Origin: Kapaibacterium sp044224925
GTDB lineage: Bacteria; Bacteroidota; Ignavibacteria; Kapaibacteriales; Kapaibacteriaceae
Direction of reading: 5' to 3'
DNA: 64,000 bases
NCBI GenBank assembly: GCA_044224925.1
Contig: JBGAJM010000001.1
Span: forward strand, 558,001 to 622,000
This document shows, piece after piece, positions 28,569-38,460 of the stretch; within the stretch, counting starts at the first letter, position 1, and every line of letters begins with the position of its first letter. The translations under genes and the position numbers were made by a program. The notes under the pieces are model-generated. The model saw nothing but the letters and a program-made list of their open reading frames with translations. It was not told the DNA's origin and searched no databases.

Positions 28569-30281
28569 ATGGGCTCCATGCCAACCTCGTTTGCAGACAT
28601 TCCGTATACCCGCCTCGACCTTGACGCCCTGAACACATCGTATCAAGCGATCCTTGCCGCCTTCGATTCCGATCCTTCCGCCGCGGGCCATCTTGCGGCG
28701 ATCGAGCGTTGGAACACATTGCGCACCGAGATCTCCACGACACAAGGTCTTGCCGAAGTACACTACACGCAGAACGTGGCCGATCCTGCCAACAAGGCGG
28801 AAAAGGACTTCTACGATAAGTGCAATCCAACGTTGGCGGAGTGGAACAAGGCCGTATCCGAGAAGGTGCTGGCATCGCCGCATCGCAGTTCGCTCGACCA
28901 ACGATTTGGTGAGCTGTTCTTCCGTCAGCTCGAGCAGCATGAGCGCACGTTCTCCCCGGAGATCAAGGATCTGCTGATCGAGGAATCCGAACTCTGCAAC
29001 AAGTACAATGAGATCACGGCTTCGGCCAAGATCGATGTGAATGGCACCACCTATAATCTGTCGTCCATCGGCTCGCTCATGATCTCGCTCGACCGTGATG
29101 TGCGCCGTGCGGCAACACAAGGCATCTACGGATTCCTGGAGGAGAATCGGACAGACATCGACGCCATCTACGATCGTCTCGTGAAGCTGCGCACGGAGAA
29201 GGCACAGGCCCTTGGATTCCCGTCGTACATCGAGTATCGCTATGTGGAATTCGGTCGACTCGACTACAACGCCGCCGACGTCGAGACGTTCCGTTCACAA
29301 GTGATCGAGCATGTGGTCCCACTCGTTCAGAAATTCCGAGCGGCTCAAGCCCGGCGTATCGGTGTCGATGCCATTTCGCTGTACGACGAGAAGCTCCAGT
29401 TCTCCGACGGCAACCCCATTGCGCACGGAGATCACGACTTCATCGTGGCACAGGCCACGAAGATGTATGCGGAACTCTCACCAGAGACCAACGAGTTCTT
29501 CCAGCTCATGCTCGAGAAGGACCTTATGGACCTGAAGACGCGCGACAACAAGGCTACTGGTGGGTATTGTACATCATTCCCCAGCTACGGTCTTCCCTTC
29601 ATCTTCGCCAACTTCAATCAGACCACGCACGATGTGGAAGTGCTCACACACGAGGCGGGACATGCGTTCCAGGCCTATCGAAGTCGCGGCTACGATGTGC
29701 CCGAATACCGTTGGCCCACGGCAGAGGCCTGTGAGGTCCACTCCATGGGTATGGAGTTCCTCACTTGGCCCTGGATGAAGTACTTCTTTGAAGAGCAGAC
29801 CGATAAGTTCCGATTCTACCATCTGCAAGGGGCTCTCCTCTTCCTTCCCTACGGATGTGCCGTCGACCATTTCCAGCACTGGGTCTATGCCAACCCCACG
29901 GCAACGCCCTCCGAACGAAATGCGTTCTGGAAGTCGCTGGAAGAGACCTACATGCCCTGGCGCACAAGCGCAGACATCCCGTATGCAGCGCTTGGGACCG
30001 CATGGCAGATGCAGCGCCACATCTTCGAATCGCCCTTCTACTACATCGACTACGCACTGGCACAGACCTGTGCGCTCCAGTTCTGGAAGCGTTCGCAAGA
30101 GGATCGCGATCTGGCCTTTGCCGACTACCTGCACATCTGCGATATCGGTGGCAGCAAGACCTTTTTAGGGATCGTGGAGGCAGGGAATCTTCGTTCCCCG
30201 TTCAAACCGGGCACGCTGGCCGATATCGTGGAGACAGCGAACAGCTGGCTCACAACGAATTTCGCCCAGTTCATGGTTTGA
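28569..30281 (+). CDS. M3 family oligoendopeptidase (PepF-like)
   Basis: The 570-residue protein has the zinc-protease motif HEAGHAFQAY at residues 361-370 (H361, E362, H365), with a downstream Glu in CEVHSMGMEF. Overall size and the sequence around FTEE-like C-terminal helices fit the PepF/oligoendopeptidase F branch of the M3 family. It hydrolyses short peptides in the cytosol; no signal peptide is visible. The ATG has CGGAGA seven bases upstream. CTGTTTTG about 13 bases before that is a weak -7 candidate. Confidence 0.92.
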   Translation: MGSMPTSFADIPYTRLDLDALNTSYQAILAAFDSDPSAAGHLAAIERWNTLRTEISTTQGLAEVHYTQNVADPANKAEKDFYDKCNPTLAEWNKAVSEKVLASPHRSSLDQRFGELFFRQLEQHERTFSPEIKDLLIEESELCNKYNEITASAKIDVNGTTYNLSSIGSLMISLDRDVRRAATQGIYGFLEENRTDIDAIYDRLVKLRTEKAQALGFPSYIEYRYVEFGRLDYNAADVETFRSQVIEHVVPLVQKFRAAQARRIGVDAISLYDEKLQFSDGNPIAHGDHDFIVAQATKMYAELSPETNEFFQLMLEKDLMDLKTRDNKATGGYCTSFPSYGLPFIFANFNQTTHDVEVLTHEAGHAFQAYRSRGYDVPEYRWPTAEACEVHSMGMEFLTWPWMKYFFEEQTDKFRFYHLQGALLFLPYGCAVDHFQHWVYANPTATPSERNAFWKSLEETYMPWRTSADIPYAALGTAWQMQRHIFESPFYYIDYALAQTCALQFWKRSQEDRDLAFADYLHICDIGGSKTFLGIVEAGNLRSPFKPGTLADIVETANSWLTTNFAQFMV

Positions 30282-30333
30282 TAACAGCTCTTCGCGTGCA
30301 TAATTCTTCGTTGGGCAAAGGACGTCCATTCCG

Positions 30334-30341
30334 TACCTTTG
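30334..30341 (+). promoter_or_regulatory. Bacteroidota-type -7 element before the Ig-like surface protein
   Basis: TACCTTTG matches TAnnTTTG. A TTG at 30311-30313 lies 20 bases upstream, which is close to the usual -33 spacing. The predicted leader is roughly 45 bases. Confidence 0.6.
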
Positions 30342-30390
30342 TCGCTGATCTGCCATGAACCCCTTGTCCTATTAACGAGTTACGAGAACT

Positions 30391-33300
30391 ATGACTCGAG
30401 CTTCAGTACGCAGTGTCGCCGTGGCACTCCTGATGACCGTCAGTGCCATTCTGGTATCTGCACAATCCAGCCCGACACCATTCAATTTGAGTGGCGGGAC
30501 GTATTCGTTCACACAGTGGGATGCAACGAATGCAGCAGGTACCTATCCTGCGAACATGACGTTCCATACCTACACGAAGTCCACGAGCACACCCGATGTG
30601 ACCATGGCCGACGCGCCTACGGGCACGTGGAACTGTGTGTACAATGGCGCCAGCGGCCCACGCATTGCCGGCAAGGGCGCGGCAGGGTTCAGCTTCATCA
30701 CCTCCGGTGGAACGCCCATCTGTACGGGTATGTGGGTGGGTGCCGCTGTGTTGGCACTTAACACACAGAACCGTGCGAATGTGACCGTGAATTGGACGGC
30801 AGGTACTGTTGCGACACTCGGTCGTACCTACTCACTCCGATTCCAATACCGCATTGGAACGGGTGGAACATGGACGGATATCCTCCAGAACGGTCTCCCA
30901 ACAGAGTACATGGTCGGTGCGATCGGCACGACGCAGTCGTTCTCGACATTGCTTCCAATCGCTGCCGAGAATCAGCCTGTGGTTGAAGTTCGTTGGGTGT
31001 ACAACTACATTAGCGGTTCGGGCAGTCGTCCTGAGTTGAGCTTGGACGAGATCTCTGCCACGTCGACGTCGTCGATCGGCACTCCTACCAAGTTCTCGAT
31101 CACAGCCATCAGCCCATCGTCGCCTTCGACGAGCTCTCCATTCAGCGTGACCGTGCGCTCTACGGACGCACTTGGCAATCCAATGTTCGTCGCAACAGCC
31201 ACAAGCTTCACGCTTTCGCGCGTCACCGGTACCGGCACATTGAGCGGAGTGCTCACGGGTACGATCCCTGCAGGAGCCAGCTCGGTCACACTGACGAATG
31301 TGAACTACAACGTTGCGGAAGCAGGCGTCGTGATCCGTGCTACCCGCACGGCAGGAGATGCACTGGCCTTTGGCGACAGCAATCCCTTTACGATCCAACA
31401 AGGTGCGAATCAGCTTCGCCCAACGAACTTCCAGAATGTTGGATGGGCCAATTCGCCATTCCCGACCTTTACGGTTGACGCCATCCGTCCTGACGGAACG
31501 GTCGATGCTACCTACTCCGGACCGATCACGTTCACGAAGGTCAGTGGTCCGGGCAATGTGACGCTCACGAGCAGCGTTGTTCCCTTCCAGGGCACATCCA
31601 CGTTCGACAATGTGAGCGTTGACCTCCCCGGTACGTATGTGTTCCAGGTCTCTGGACCGAACGTCGCTTCCAACACCTTGGCCACAGTCACGGTGTGGGC
31701 AACACCAACGCTTACGACGACCATTGTTCCTCAGTATGTCCATGGTCGTGATGGTTCGGGCTCGTCTGCCAACCTTCCGAACTTCGCCCTCGTGACCTTC
31801 TCGAATCTTCAGCCGAACACGCTGTATCGATTCAACACGGGCCTGGCAAATGATCAGATCCTCACATCAACGGGTGGTGGTTTCAACATCCACTATAACA
31901 ATGATGCGAACACGTACAGCTACAACACATCGAAGTCCACGTCGACCGATGGCGCTTACTCTACGTTCACAACGGCTCCCGGTCAAACAACAAAGACGTT
32001 GTGGATCAACCTGACCACGTCGACGAACGTTGCCTTCCAGGAACTGCAGATCGCCTATTGGCGCATCTCATTGACCGACAACATTGGCCGCTTCATCACG
32101 CGCTATCAGCTTGCGCAAACGTCCACGACCATGCAGCTCGGACCGGAGACGACGCGTGGAACCGGTATCGCCGACGTTCAGAGTCAGCTCACGCCAAAGA
32201 ACATCGTCTGCTTGTACGATGTTGAAACACCAACGGTCTCCACGCGCCCGATCAGCACGGCCATCGTGCAGAATGATGGCACAGTGCTCACCGGTGCGTA
32301 TTCATGGTATGCTGCTCTTGATAACTCTGCTACATCGTGGGCCACGTTCATCCCGAACACGTTGCCGAACGGCGTTCGCCGTATCGAAGAGCGTGATTGG
32401 AGAACAGGTGCCATCGTTTACTTCCGTACGTCGACCAACGGTGTATGGAATGGTGTGAACACAGTAGGAGCAGCGGGTGGATCATCGTCGCCGATCTATC
32501 TTCAGACGCCTCGCATCACGATCGCTACTCCTGTGTTGAATGACACACTGTGCGGTCTTACCACGCAGCGTATCGACTTCGTGGCGCGTGGAACGAACAA
32601 CGTGCTGATCGAATTCTCGTCGAACAATGGAGCGAACTGGATCCAAGTGGCGACGGTTCCTGCCTCAAGCGGATCGTACAACTGGACCGTTCTCCCGATC
32701 GACTACTCCAACAACTGCCTCATCCGCATCACCGGCGTTGAGCGTACGGACATCTCGGCAACATCCGGTCGATTCACGATCGCGACCAGACCGGCCGTTG
32801 TACAGCAACCTGTTTCATCGAATCTCTGTCTTGGCCAGGACTACGTTCTCGTCACACTCACGAGCGGTTCGGTACGCCGGATGCAGTGGATGAAGGACGG
32901 TCGTGATATTCCGGGTGCGACCTCTCCGATCCTCTCGATCAAGAATGCCGGTTGGGATGCCTCCGGTTCCTACACGTGCCGTATCGAAACGTATGGCACA
33001 TGTGGAACGATCTTCTCCAACGAGGCAACGATCCGCGTGGCCCGCCCGATCCAAGTGGTCGAGCAACCACGGGTCGTCAACGTCACGATCGGTCAACGTG
33101 TCGACATTGCCATCACGGTCGAGAATCCGAACGATGCCACCTTCCAATGGCGTCGCGGAACGAATCCGATCTTTGACAATGGCAACATCACCGGCACGAA
33201 CAGCAGCACCCTTACGATCAACAACGTATCGGCAGCAGACATCGCAGCCGATTACAACTGTGTTGTTGTTGGCGTCTGCGGTACGGTGACAACGAAGGAC

Positions 33301-34416
33301 ATTCGCTTGTTGACGATCGGCGTCTATGCGGACATCCCACAATCAACGGTCAACGCTTGTATCGGACAGGATGCCGTGATCCAAGGTCAGGTCTACAGCA
33401 ATCCAGCCGGTGTACCACTCGATGTGCAGTGGACATTGAACGGAAGTGTGATCATGGATGGTGACAAGTACGAAGGCACCAACACCGGCGTCCTGAAGAT
33501 CAAGAGCATGCTCCCAGCCGATCAAGGCACGTACATCCTGATGGCAAGCTTTGCCGGCGACGAGTCTTCAATGAGCCACGACACGGTCGTTGTCTCGCTT
33601 GCCAGCGCACCGACGATCAGTACACACCCTGCTGCGACAGCTGTCTGTCCGGGCACGACCCTTACGATGAACGTTACAGCCGCAGGTGCCGGTACGATTT
33701 CGTATCAGTGGTATGCGAACAATGCCGCGATCGCCGGTCAGACGTCGGCAACCTTGTCGATCGCCGATTTCACAGAAGCTCGTCAAGGTGTCTACTATTG
33801 TGTTGTGAGCACGGCTTGCGGTACGGTACAGTCGAACCCGGCAGCGGTGACGGCTAAGGCACGTACGGCGTTCACGCTGCAACCTGCCGCTACGCTTGAC
33901 GTGAAGACGAATGAGACACTCACCCTGACGGTGCTTGGCGCCGGCGAGGGAACGGTCCAGTATCAATGGTACAAGGATGGAGTGGAACTCACCGGTGAAG
34001 TTGCTCCGGTCTATACCAAGGCCAATGCCACCGCATCGGATGCCGGCAAGTATTGGGTACGCCTTCGCGCCGAGTGCGGAGATCAGCTCTCCGATACGTC
34101 GACGGTCACGGTGGCCCCTGTCGTCAGCAGCGTGAACGACGATGTGATGGCCGGCGGTGCGATCGTCGAACGCGTCGTTCCGAATCCAGCATTCTCGTCC
34201 GCCTCGTTCAATGTGAACGTCCCGGCTCCAAGCCGCGTCTCGATCGTGCTCACGAACACGGCCGGCATGGTGGTCGCAACACTTGCTAACGGAGTGGTGC
34301 TTGAAGGTGCCGTTCACTTCGACATCGAAGCTTCGACACTTGCCACCGGTACGTATATGCTCGTAACGTCGATCGGTACAGATCGACATGTACAGCAGCT
34401 CGTCATCATCAAGTAA
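30391..34416 (+). CDS. Giant secreted Ig-like repeat protein with T9SS C-terminal domain
   Basis: The 1341-residue protein has a signal peptide (SVAVALLMTVSAILVSAQ). A beta-rich N-terminal half follows, then at least five Ig-like domains from about residue 810 to 1250. They share a Cys-containing pattern such as LCLGQDYVLVTL to SYTCRIETYGTCGT, CPGTTLTMNV to YYCVVSTACGT, and a YQWYxDG strand. The final 85 residues (VVPNPAFSSASFNVNV, STLATGTYMLVTS) are a T9SS sorting domain, so export across the outer membrane is expected. A strong terminator follows. It probably acts as a surface adhesin or matrix protein; no enzyme motif is seen. Confidence 0.85.
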   Translation: MTRASVRSVAVALLMTVSAILVSAQSSPTPFNLSGGTYSFTQWDATNAAGTYPANMTFHTYTKSTSTPDVTMADAPTGTWNCVYNGASGPRIAGKGAAGFSFITSGGTPICTGMWVGAAVLALNTQNRANVTVNWTAGTVATLGRTYSLRFQYRIGTGGTWTDILQNGLPTEYMVGAIGTTQSFSTLLPIAAENQPVVEVRWVYNYISGSGSRPELSLDEISATSTSSIGTPTKFSITAISPSSPSTSSPFSVTVRSTDALGNPMFVATATSFTLSRVTGTGTLSGVLTGTIPAGASSVTLTNVNYNVAEAGVVIRATRTAGDALAFGDSNPFTIQQGANQLRPTNFQNVGWANSPFPTFTVDAIRPDGTVDATYSGPITFTKVSGPGNVTLTSSVVPFQGTSTFDNVSVDLPGTYVFQVSGPNVASNTLATVTVWATPTLTTTIVPQYVHGRDGSGSSANLPNFALVTFSNLQPNTLYRFNTGLANDQILTSTGGGFNIHYNNDANTYSYNTSKSTSTDGAYSTFTTAPGQTTKTLWINLTTSTNVAFQELQIAYWRISLTDNIGRFITRYQLAQTSTTMQLGPETTRGTGIADVQSQLTPKNIVCLYDVETPTVSTRPISTAIVQNDGTVLTGAYSWYAALDNSATSWATFIPNTLPNGVRRIEERDWRTGAIVYFRTSTNGVWNGVNTVGAAGGSSSPIYLQTPRITIATPVLNDTLCGLTTQRIDFVARGTNNVLIEFSSNNGANWIQVATVPASSGSYNWTVLPIDYSNNCLIRITGVERTDISATSGRFTIATRPAVVQQPVSSNLCLGQDYVLVTLTSGSVRRMQWMKDGRDIPGATSPILSIKNAGWDASGSYTCRIETYGTCGTIFSNEATIRVARPIQVVEQPRVVNVTIGQRVDIAITVENPNDATFQWRRGTNPIFDNGNITGTNSSTLTINNVSAADIAADYNCVVVGVCGTVTTKDIRLLTIGVYADIPQSTVNACIGQDAVIQGQVYSNPAGVPLDVQWTLNGSVIMDGDKYEGTNTGVLKIKSMLPADQGTYILMASFAGDESSMSHDTVVVSLASAPTISTHPAATAVCPGTTLTMNVTAAGAGTISYQWYANNAAIAGQTSATLSIADFTEARQGVYYCVVSTACGTVQSNPAAVTAKARTAFTLQPAATLDVKTNETLTLTVLGAGEGTVQYQWYKDGVELTGEVAPVYTKANATASDAGKYWVRLRAECGDQLSDTSTVTVAPVVSSVNDDVMAGGAIVERVVPNPAFSSASFNVNVPAPSRVSIVLTNTAGMVVATLANGVVLEGAVHFDIEASTLATGTYMLVTSIGTDRHVQQLVIIK

Positions 34417-34435
34417 ATTGCACGATCCGTGCCAA

Positions 34436-34468
34436 GGGGAGTATGCCACGGGCATGCTCCCCTTTTTT
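34436..34468 (+). terminator. Rho-independent terminator after the Ig-like surface protein
   Basis: Arms at 34436-34447 and 34451-34462 form a 12-base stem with one G-T pair and a three-base ACG loop. The stem has four GC pairs at its base and is followed directly by six T residues. It lies 19 bases after the stop. Confidence 0.92.
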
Positions 34469-34502
34469 ATAGATCGCCGGAACAATGCTCACTGGAGTCT
34501 GC

Positions 34503-37500
34503 ATGATGCATCGGATCCTCGCCCTCGCCGCCTTCATTGCCCTGTCTTGCACAACGGTCAGCGTTGCGCAGGATGTCGTTGTAAGCGAGTACAAGAACGA
34601 ACCTGATCCCGTCACGTACAACGAGTGGACAGAGATCGTTGTGGTGAAAGACAATATGAGCATCGTCGGCTACATTGTTCATGATAACAATGCAGCACAG
34701 GACACGCGGCAGGGCGGCGTTCGGTTCAAGGACCTTCCGATCTTTCGGAATGTCCGCGAAGGCACGATCATCGTGATCAACCACCGCGATATGCCTACCG
34801 GAGTTCCTACGGATGCCGATCCTAGCGACGGGTACATGGAGTTTGCAGCGAGGAATCAAACCTATTTCGATGCGGTTCTGTTTGGAGGTAGTACTTGGGA
34901 ACTGAGTGCCTTGAACATCGCGCAGGATGGAGACTACATCGAAGTGCTCCGTCCGGATTCCGTGCACGTGCATGGTCTGGGTCATCGGTTCATCACAGGA
35001 TCGTTCTATGACGCAAGTGCCCGCCCGAAGGTCAATCACAAGGTCAGCACGCTGAACAACAACAATTCTGCGTCCGTTATCGGGAGATCCCTCGCGGCCT
35101 ATGATGCGGGTGTCGGCACGGACTCAACCAGCATGAATCTCGATGCCGGCGGGGCATCCTCGCGTGTGACGAAAGGTCTGCCGAACAAGATCGAGCCTGC
35201 AAAAGAGGCTGGCGGCATGTTGAATCGCAATCACTTATTGTGGCGCGAATGGCGCGAACCGGAGTGGAGCGGAACGCCGGCTGTGACGATCGTTTCACAG
35301 ACACCAACAAAGCATGTGATCTCGTGGACGCCGCTTGTCGATCCGTATCCGCAAGACAGCCTCACAGGAGTGATGATCCTGCGTGATACGACAGACTTCG
35401 TTGGATTCTCGAACAGCAACATTCTCGACGGAACGATCTATTCGGTGGGACAACGCATTGGAGTGAACGGACCGATCGTGGTCGCCGTGCAACCAAATGC
35501 GGCGGGCAATCAGTACGCGGATTCATCGAACATCTCCTGTGGCGGACAGTACACCTACCGCGTCGTGCCGTATCGCTACAAGCACGATGTTCGGCTTGGG
35601 ACGATCACAGCCGAGATGGCGCGCGGCAGACAATACACCGAAGGTCAAGTGGCGACCAGTGCGCGCATCACGAAGAGTCAACCATCGAAGCCTGTGATCA
35701 CTGCATCGACGTTGCAGATCTGTCCGGGCGATACCGTGGTGCTTTTCACAACGGCCGTCGCGGAAACATATGAGTGGACCTTCAATGGTCAGCCCATGCC
35801 GCCAACACCAACGCCTACTCGCATTGTCGTGGGCGAGGCTGGTTCGTACAAACTCACGATCAAGGCCAACGGCGGATGCACAGCAGAGTCCGATGTGGTG
35901 ACGATAAGCTACTTGCCGGCATCCGTGATCAACGTCACACCATCAACGCCTCAGAAGATCTGCGCCGGTGGATCGGTGGTGATCACCGCAGATCGCGATG
36001 CACCTGCGTTCCAGTGGCTTCGCGACGGAGTGACGATCGCAGGGGCCAGCGGCAAGAGCTATACGGTCACGCAGGCCGGCAACTATCAAGTGCGCACGGC
36101 GTCGGCCACGGGATGCCCCGCTGTCTCACCACTTGTTCGCGTATCGCTCTATGATGTTCGCGTCAGCGCAGCACCGACATCGTTGGACTTCGGTTCATTG
36201 GATGAGTGTGAGACCAGTAAGACGTTGACATTCGACCTGACGAACAATGGCACCGAGACCGTGATCATGTCGTCGGCCTCATTCCCAGACGGATACACGC
36301 TCTCCGACCCACCACCCGGTTTCACGCTCGTTCCGGGTCAGCGTCAGATCGTCCGCATTCGATTCACACCGACGAAGGCCGGCGCCTCGTCCGGCAATGC
36401 CGTCTTCACCATCCAGCCTTGCGATCAAAAGGTATCCGTTCGTGTGAACGGTATCAAGACGAAGTCGTCGATCGCCGTCGATCGTGCAGGCGTCGACTTT
36501 GGCACGTTCGTGGCCTGTGGAGCCGTTTCGACGGTGCGCGTGGACTCCACGTTCACGATCACCAATAGCGGGTCTGTGGATGTGACGGTGAAGGCACCAG
36601 CACTTACCCCGCCGTTCTATCTGCTCACGCAGGACTTCCCTGTGGTGCTCACGCCCAATTCAAGCAAGTCGATCACGGTGCAATACCGTCCACTCGGCGC
36701 CTTCTCGAACGCTGCCGTGATCCAGGAGATCGCCTTCCCCTTCTCGTCCTCAACCTGCACCGACACGCTGCGCTCCGGTCTCGTGGCCGCGACGTTCCAA
36801 CCAACCGTCGCGCTCGCATCTGGAACGTTGCAGCTCCCACAGTTGCTCAGTTGTAAGAACACGTTCGACACGACCATCACCGTTCAGAACACAGGGAACG
36901 TGAATGTCGTCGTCCGATCCGCCGACGCCAATGTTGTCTTCACTGGAGGACCTGTGGCCGTTGACGCAGGAACGTCGCAAGTGATCCCCGTCACCATCAC
37001 CACACCAACGGCACCGGGCCCCTTCACGATCAATGCAACGCTCATTGCTGACACGTGTGCGATCTCCATTCCGTTGATCATCCGTGGTGATATCTCGGAC
37101 ACACGTCCATCACTCTCGGCCACCACGGGAACACTTGGTCGCGTGTTCCGATGCGAGACCGTGCCAACACGCAGTAGTTCGTTCTCGATCGATGTCGGAG
37201 CGGCGAAGTCGGGTCGTGCCACCATTCGATCCATCTCCATTTCGGATCCGATGTTCACCGTCGACGTCACACCGGGCACCGTTGTGCAAGGCACACTGCC
37301 CTTTACGGTCACCTATGCCCCAACGGCCGACGGTGCGCATTCCGCAACGATCACGTTCACGATGGACCCATGTGGTGATGTGCTCACGCTTGATGTGAGT
37401 GGCAGTGCTGCCATGCCGGCGCATTTCATCAGTCCCATCATCGTGAACATGGGAACCATTGCCCTCGGACAGACCTCGACGCGCACGGCGAAGGTCGTGA

Positions 37501-38435
37501 ACACAGGAAGCGATCCCATTCGCGTGGAGCCACCGCAAGGTGTGCTGCCACCGTTCCGTGTCACGTCGACCCAACCCGTGCTCCCCGCCACCATTGCACC
37601 CGGCGACAGCGTGGTCTACACCATCGAATACTCATATGCCGGTGCGCAACGCACGGACGTGGGAGAACTTCGTAGCATCATCTCTGCACCATGCGCACAG
37701 GCCGACACCATCTCGATCTCCGGGACCACGTCGGCCCCCAGTGTGATCACGGGTGTGACGATCTCGGTACCAATGGACCTTACGGCCGTCAGCGGTTCAT
37801 TGGTCGAAGTGCCCTTCCGCCTTTCCACCGTTACCGACATCGCCTCGGCCGATGTTCGCTCGATGAACGTGTACGTGCAGTACGATCCGTCGCTCATGCG
37901 TCCACTTTCGATCACGGGCGGTCCCACCACCACCGTCTCCGGCGTTGTGCAGGAGTCGGTGCTTGGCAAGGCGCGATTCACGCTCACATCGACCACGCCG
38001 ATCGTTGCGGCCGACCCGCTCTTCATTGTGCGCGCACAGACGTATGTAGGCGATGCAACCTCGACGCCCATCGTCGTGGATAGCGCCATCGCCTCGGGCA
38101 TTCTCGTCGTTGGTGAACCGGGACTTCTCGTCCTCACCGGCTCGTGCGCGTTCTCATCGCTGCAAGCGGGCATCGGCGCTCGATCGTCCGTCCGTGTACT
38201 CTCGATGCATTCAGACCTTGCCGTGGTGGAGGTGACCACGATCACCAACGATCCAGTGTCCATCACCTTGCGGAACACCAACGGATCGATCGTCGTCGCA
38301 CCACGCACTGGAGTGTATGCTCCGGGTGTGCACACCATCGACCTTCCGTTGGAGACCCTTGCAACCGGACTCTACTACGTCACCATGGACCACGGTCTGC
38401 GCCATGCGACCGTGCCCGTGATGATCACTCGATAA
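34503..38435 (+). CDS. Giant secreted protein: lamin-tail-like, Ig-like, Hydin-like repeats, cohesin-like and T9SS domains
   Basis: GGAG five bases upstream supports the start at 34503 (34506 is nearly as good), giving 1310 residues with a signal peptide ending CTTVSVAQ. Residues about 20-165 look like a lamin-tail domain (VVVSEYKNEPDPVTYNEWTE). Ig-like segments follow near 395-560. From about 560 to 1060 there are five or so ASPM/SPD-2/Hydin repeats (LDFGSLDECETSKTLTFDL to FTIQPCDQKVSVRVNG). A cohesin-like stretch follows near 1080-1200. The end, LATGLYYVTMDHGLRHATV, is a T9SS domain. It sits behind the terminator of the previous giant gene, so it has its own unit. Confidence 0.82.
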   Translation: MMHRILALAAFIALSCTTVSVAQDVVVSEYKNEPDPVTYNEWTEIVVVKDNMSIVGYIVHDNNAAQDTRQGGVRFKDLPIFRNVREGTIIVINHRDMPTGVPTDADPSDGYMEFAARNQTYFDAVLFGGSTWELSALNIAQDGDYIEVLRPDSVHVHGLGHRFITGSFYDASARPKVNHKVSTLNNNNSASVIGRSLAAYDAGVGTDSTSMNLDAGGASSRVTKGLPNKIEPAKEAGGMLNRNHLLWREWREPEWSGTPAVTIVSQTPTKHVISWTPLVDPYPQDSLTGVMILRDTTDFVGFSNSNILDGTIYSVGQRIGVNGPIVVAVQPNAAGNQYADSSNISCGGQYTYRVVPYRYKHDVRLGTITAEMARGRQYTEGQVATSARITKSQPSKPVITASTLQICPGDTVVLFTTAVAETYEWTFNGQPMPPTPTPTRIVVGEAGSYKLTIKANGGCTAESDVVTISYLPASVINVTPSTPQKICAGGSVVITADRDAPAFQWLRDGVTIAGASGKSYTVTQAGNYQVRTASATGCPAVSPLVRVSLYDVRVSAAPTSLDFGSLDECETSKTLTFDLTNNGTETVIMSSASFPDGYTLSDPPPGFTLVPGQRQIVRIRFTPTKAGASSGNAVFTIQPCDQKVSVRVNGIKTKSSIAVDRAGVDFGTFVACGAVSTVRVDSTFTITNSGSVDVTVKAPALTPPFYLLTQDFPVVLTPNSSKSITVQYRPLGAFSNAAVIQEIAFPFSSSTCTDTLRSGLVAATFQPTVALASGTLQLPQLLSCKNTFDTTITVQNTGNVNVVVRSADANVVFTGGPVAVDAGTSQVIPVTITTPTAPGPFTINATLIADTCAISIPLIIRGDISDTRPSLSATTGTLGRVFRCETVPTRSSSFSIDVGAAKSGRATIRSISISDPMFTVDVTPGTVVQGTLPFTVTYAPTADGAHSATITFTMDPCGDVLTLDVSGSAAMPAHFISPIIVNMGTIALGQTSTRTAKVVNTGSDPIRVEPPQGVLPPFRVTSTQPVLPATIAPGDSVVYTIEYSYAGAQRTDVGELRSIISAPCAQADTISISGTTSAPSVITGVTISVPMDLTAVSGSLVEVPFRLSTVTDIASADVRSMNVYVQYDPSLMRPLSITGGPTTTVSGVVQESVLGKARFTLTSTTPIVAADPLFIVRAQTYVGDATSTPIVVDSAIASGILVVGEPGLLVLTGSCAFSSLQAGIGARSSVRVLSMHSDLAVVEVTTITNDPVSITLRNTNGSIVVAPRTGVYAPGVHTIDLPLETLATGLYYVTMDHGLRHATVPVMITR

Positions 38436-38460
38436 CAACGACATTGACAAAGGCATCAAC

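Noticed and set aside
34417..34502. A small gene between the two giant surface proteins
   Set aside because: The 86-base gap is occupied by a strong terminator and the ribosome site of the next gene; no coding frame of note remains.
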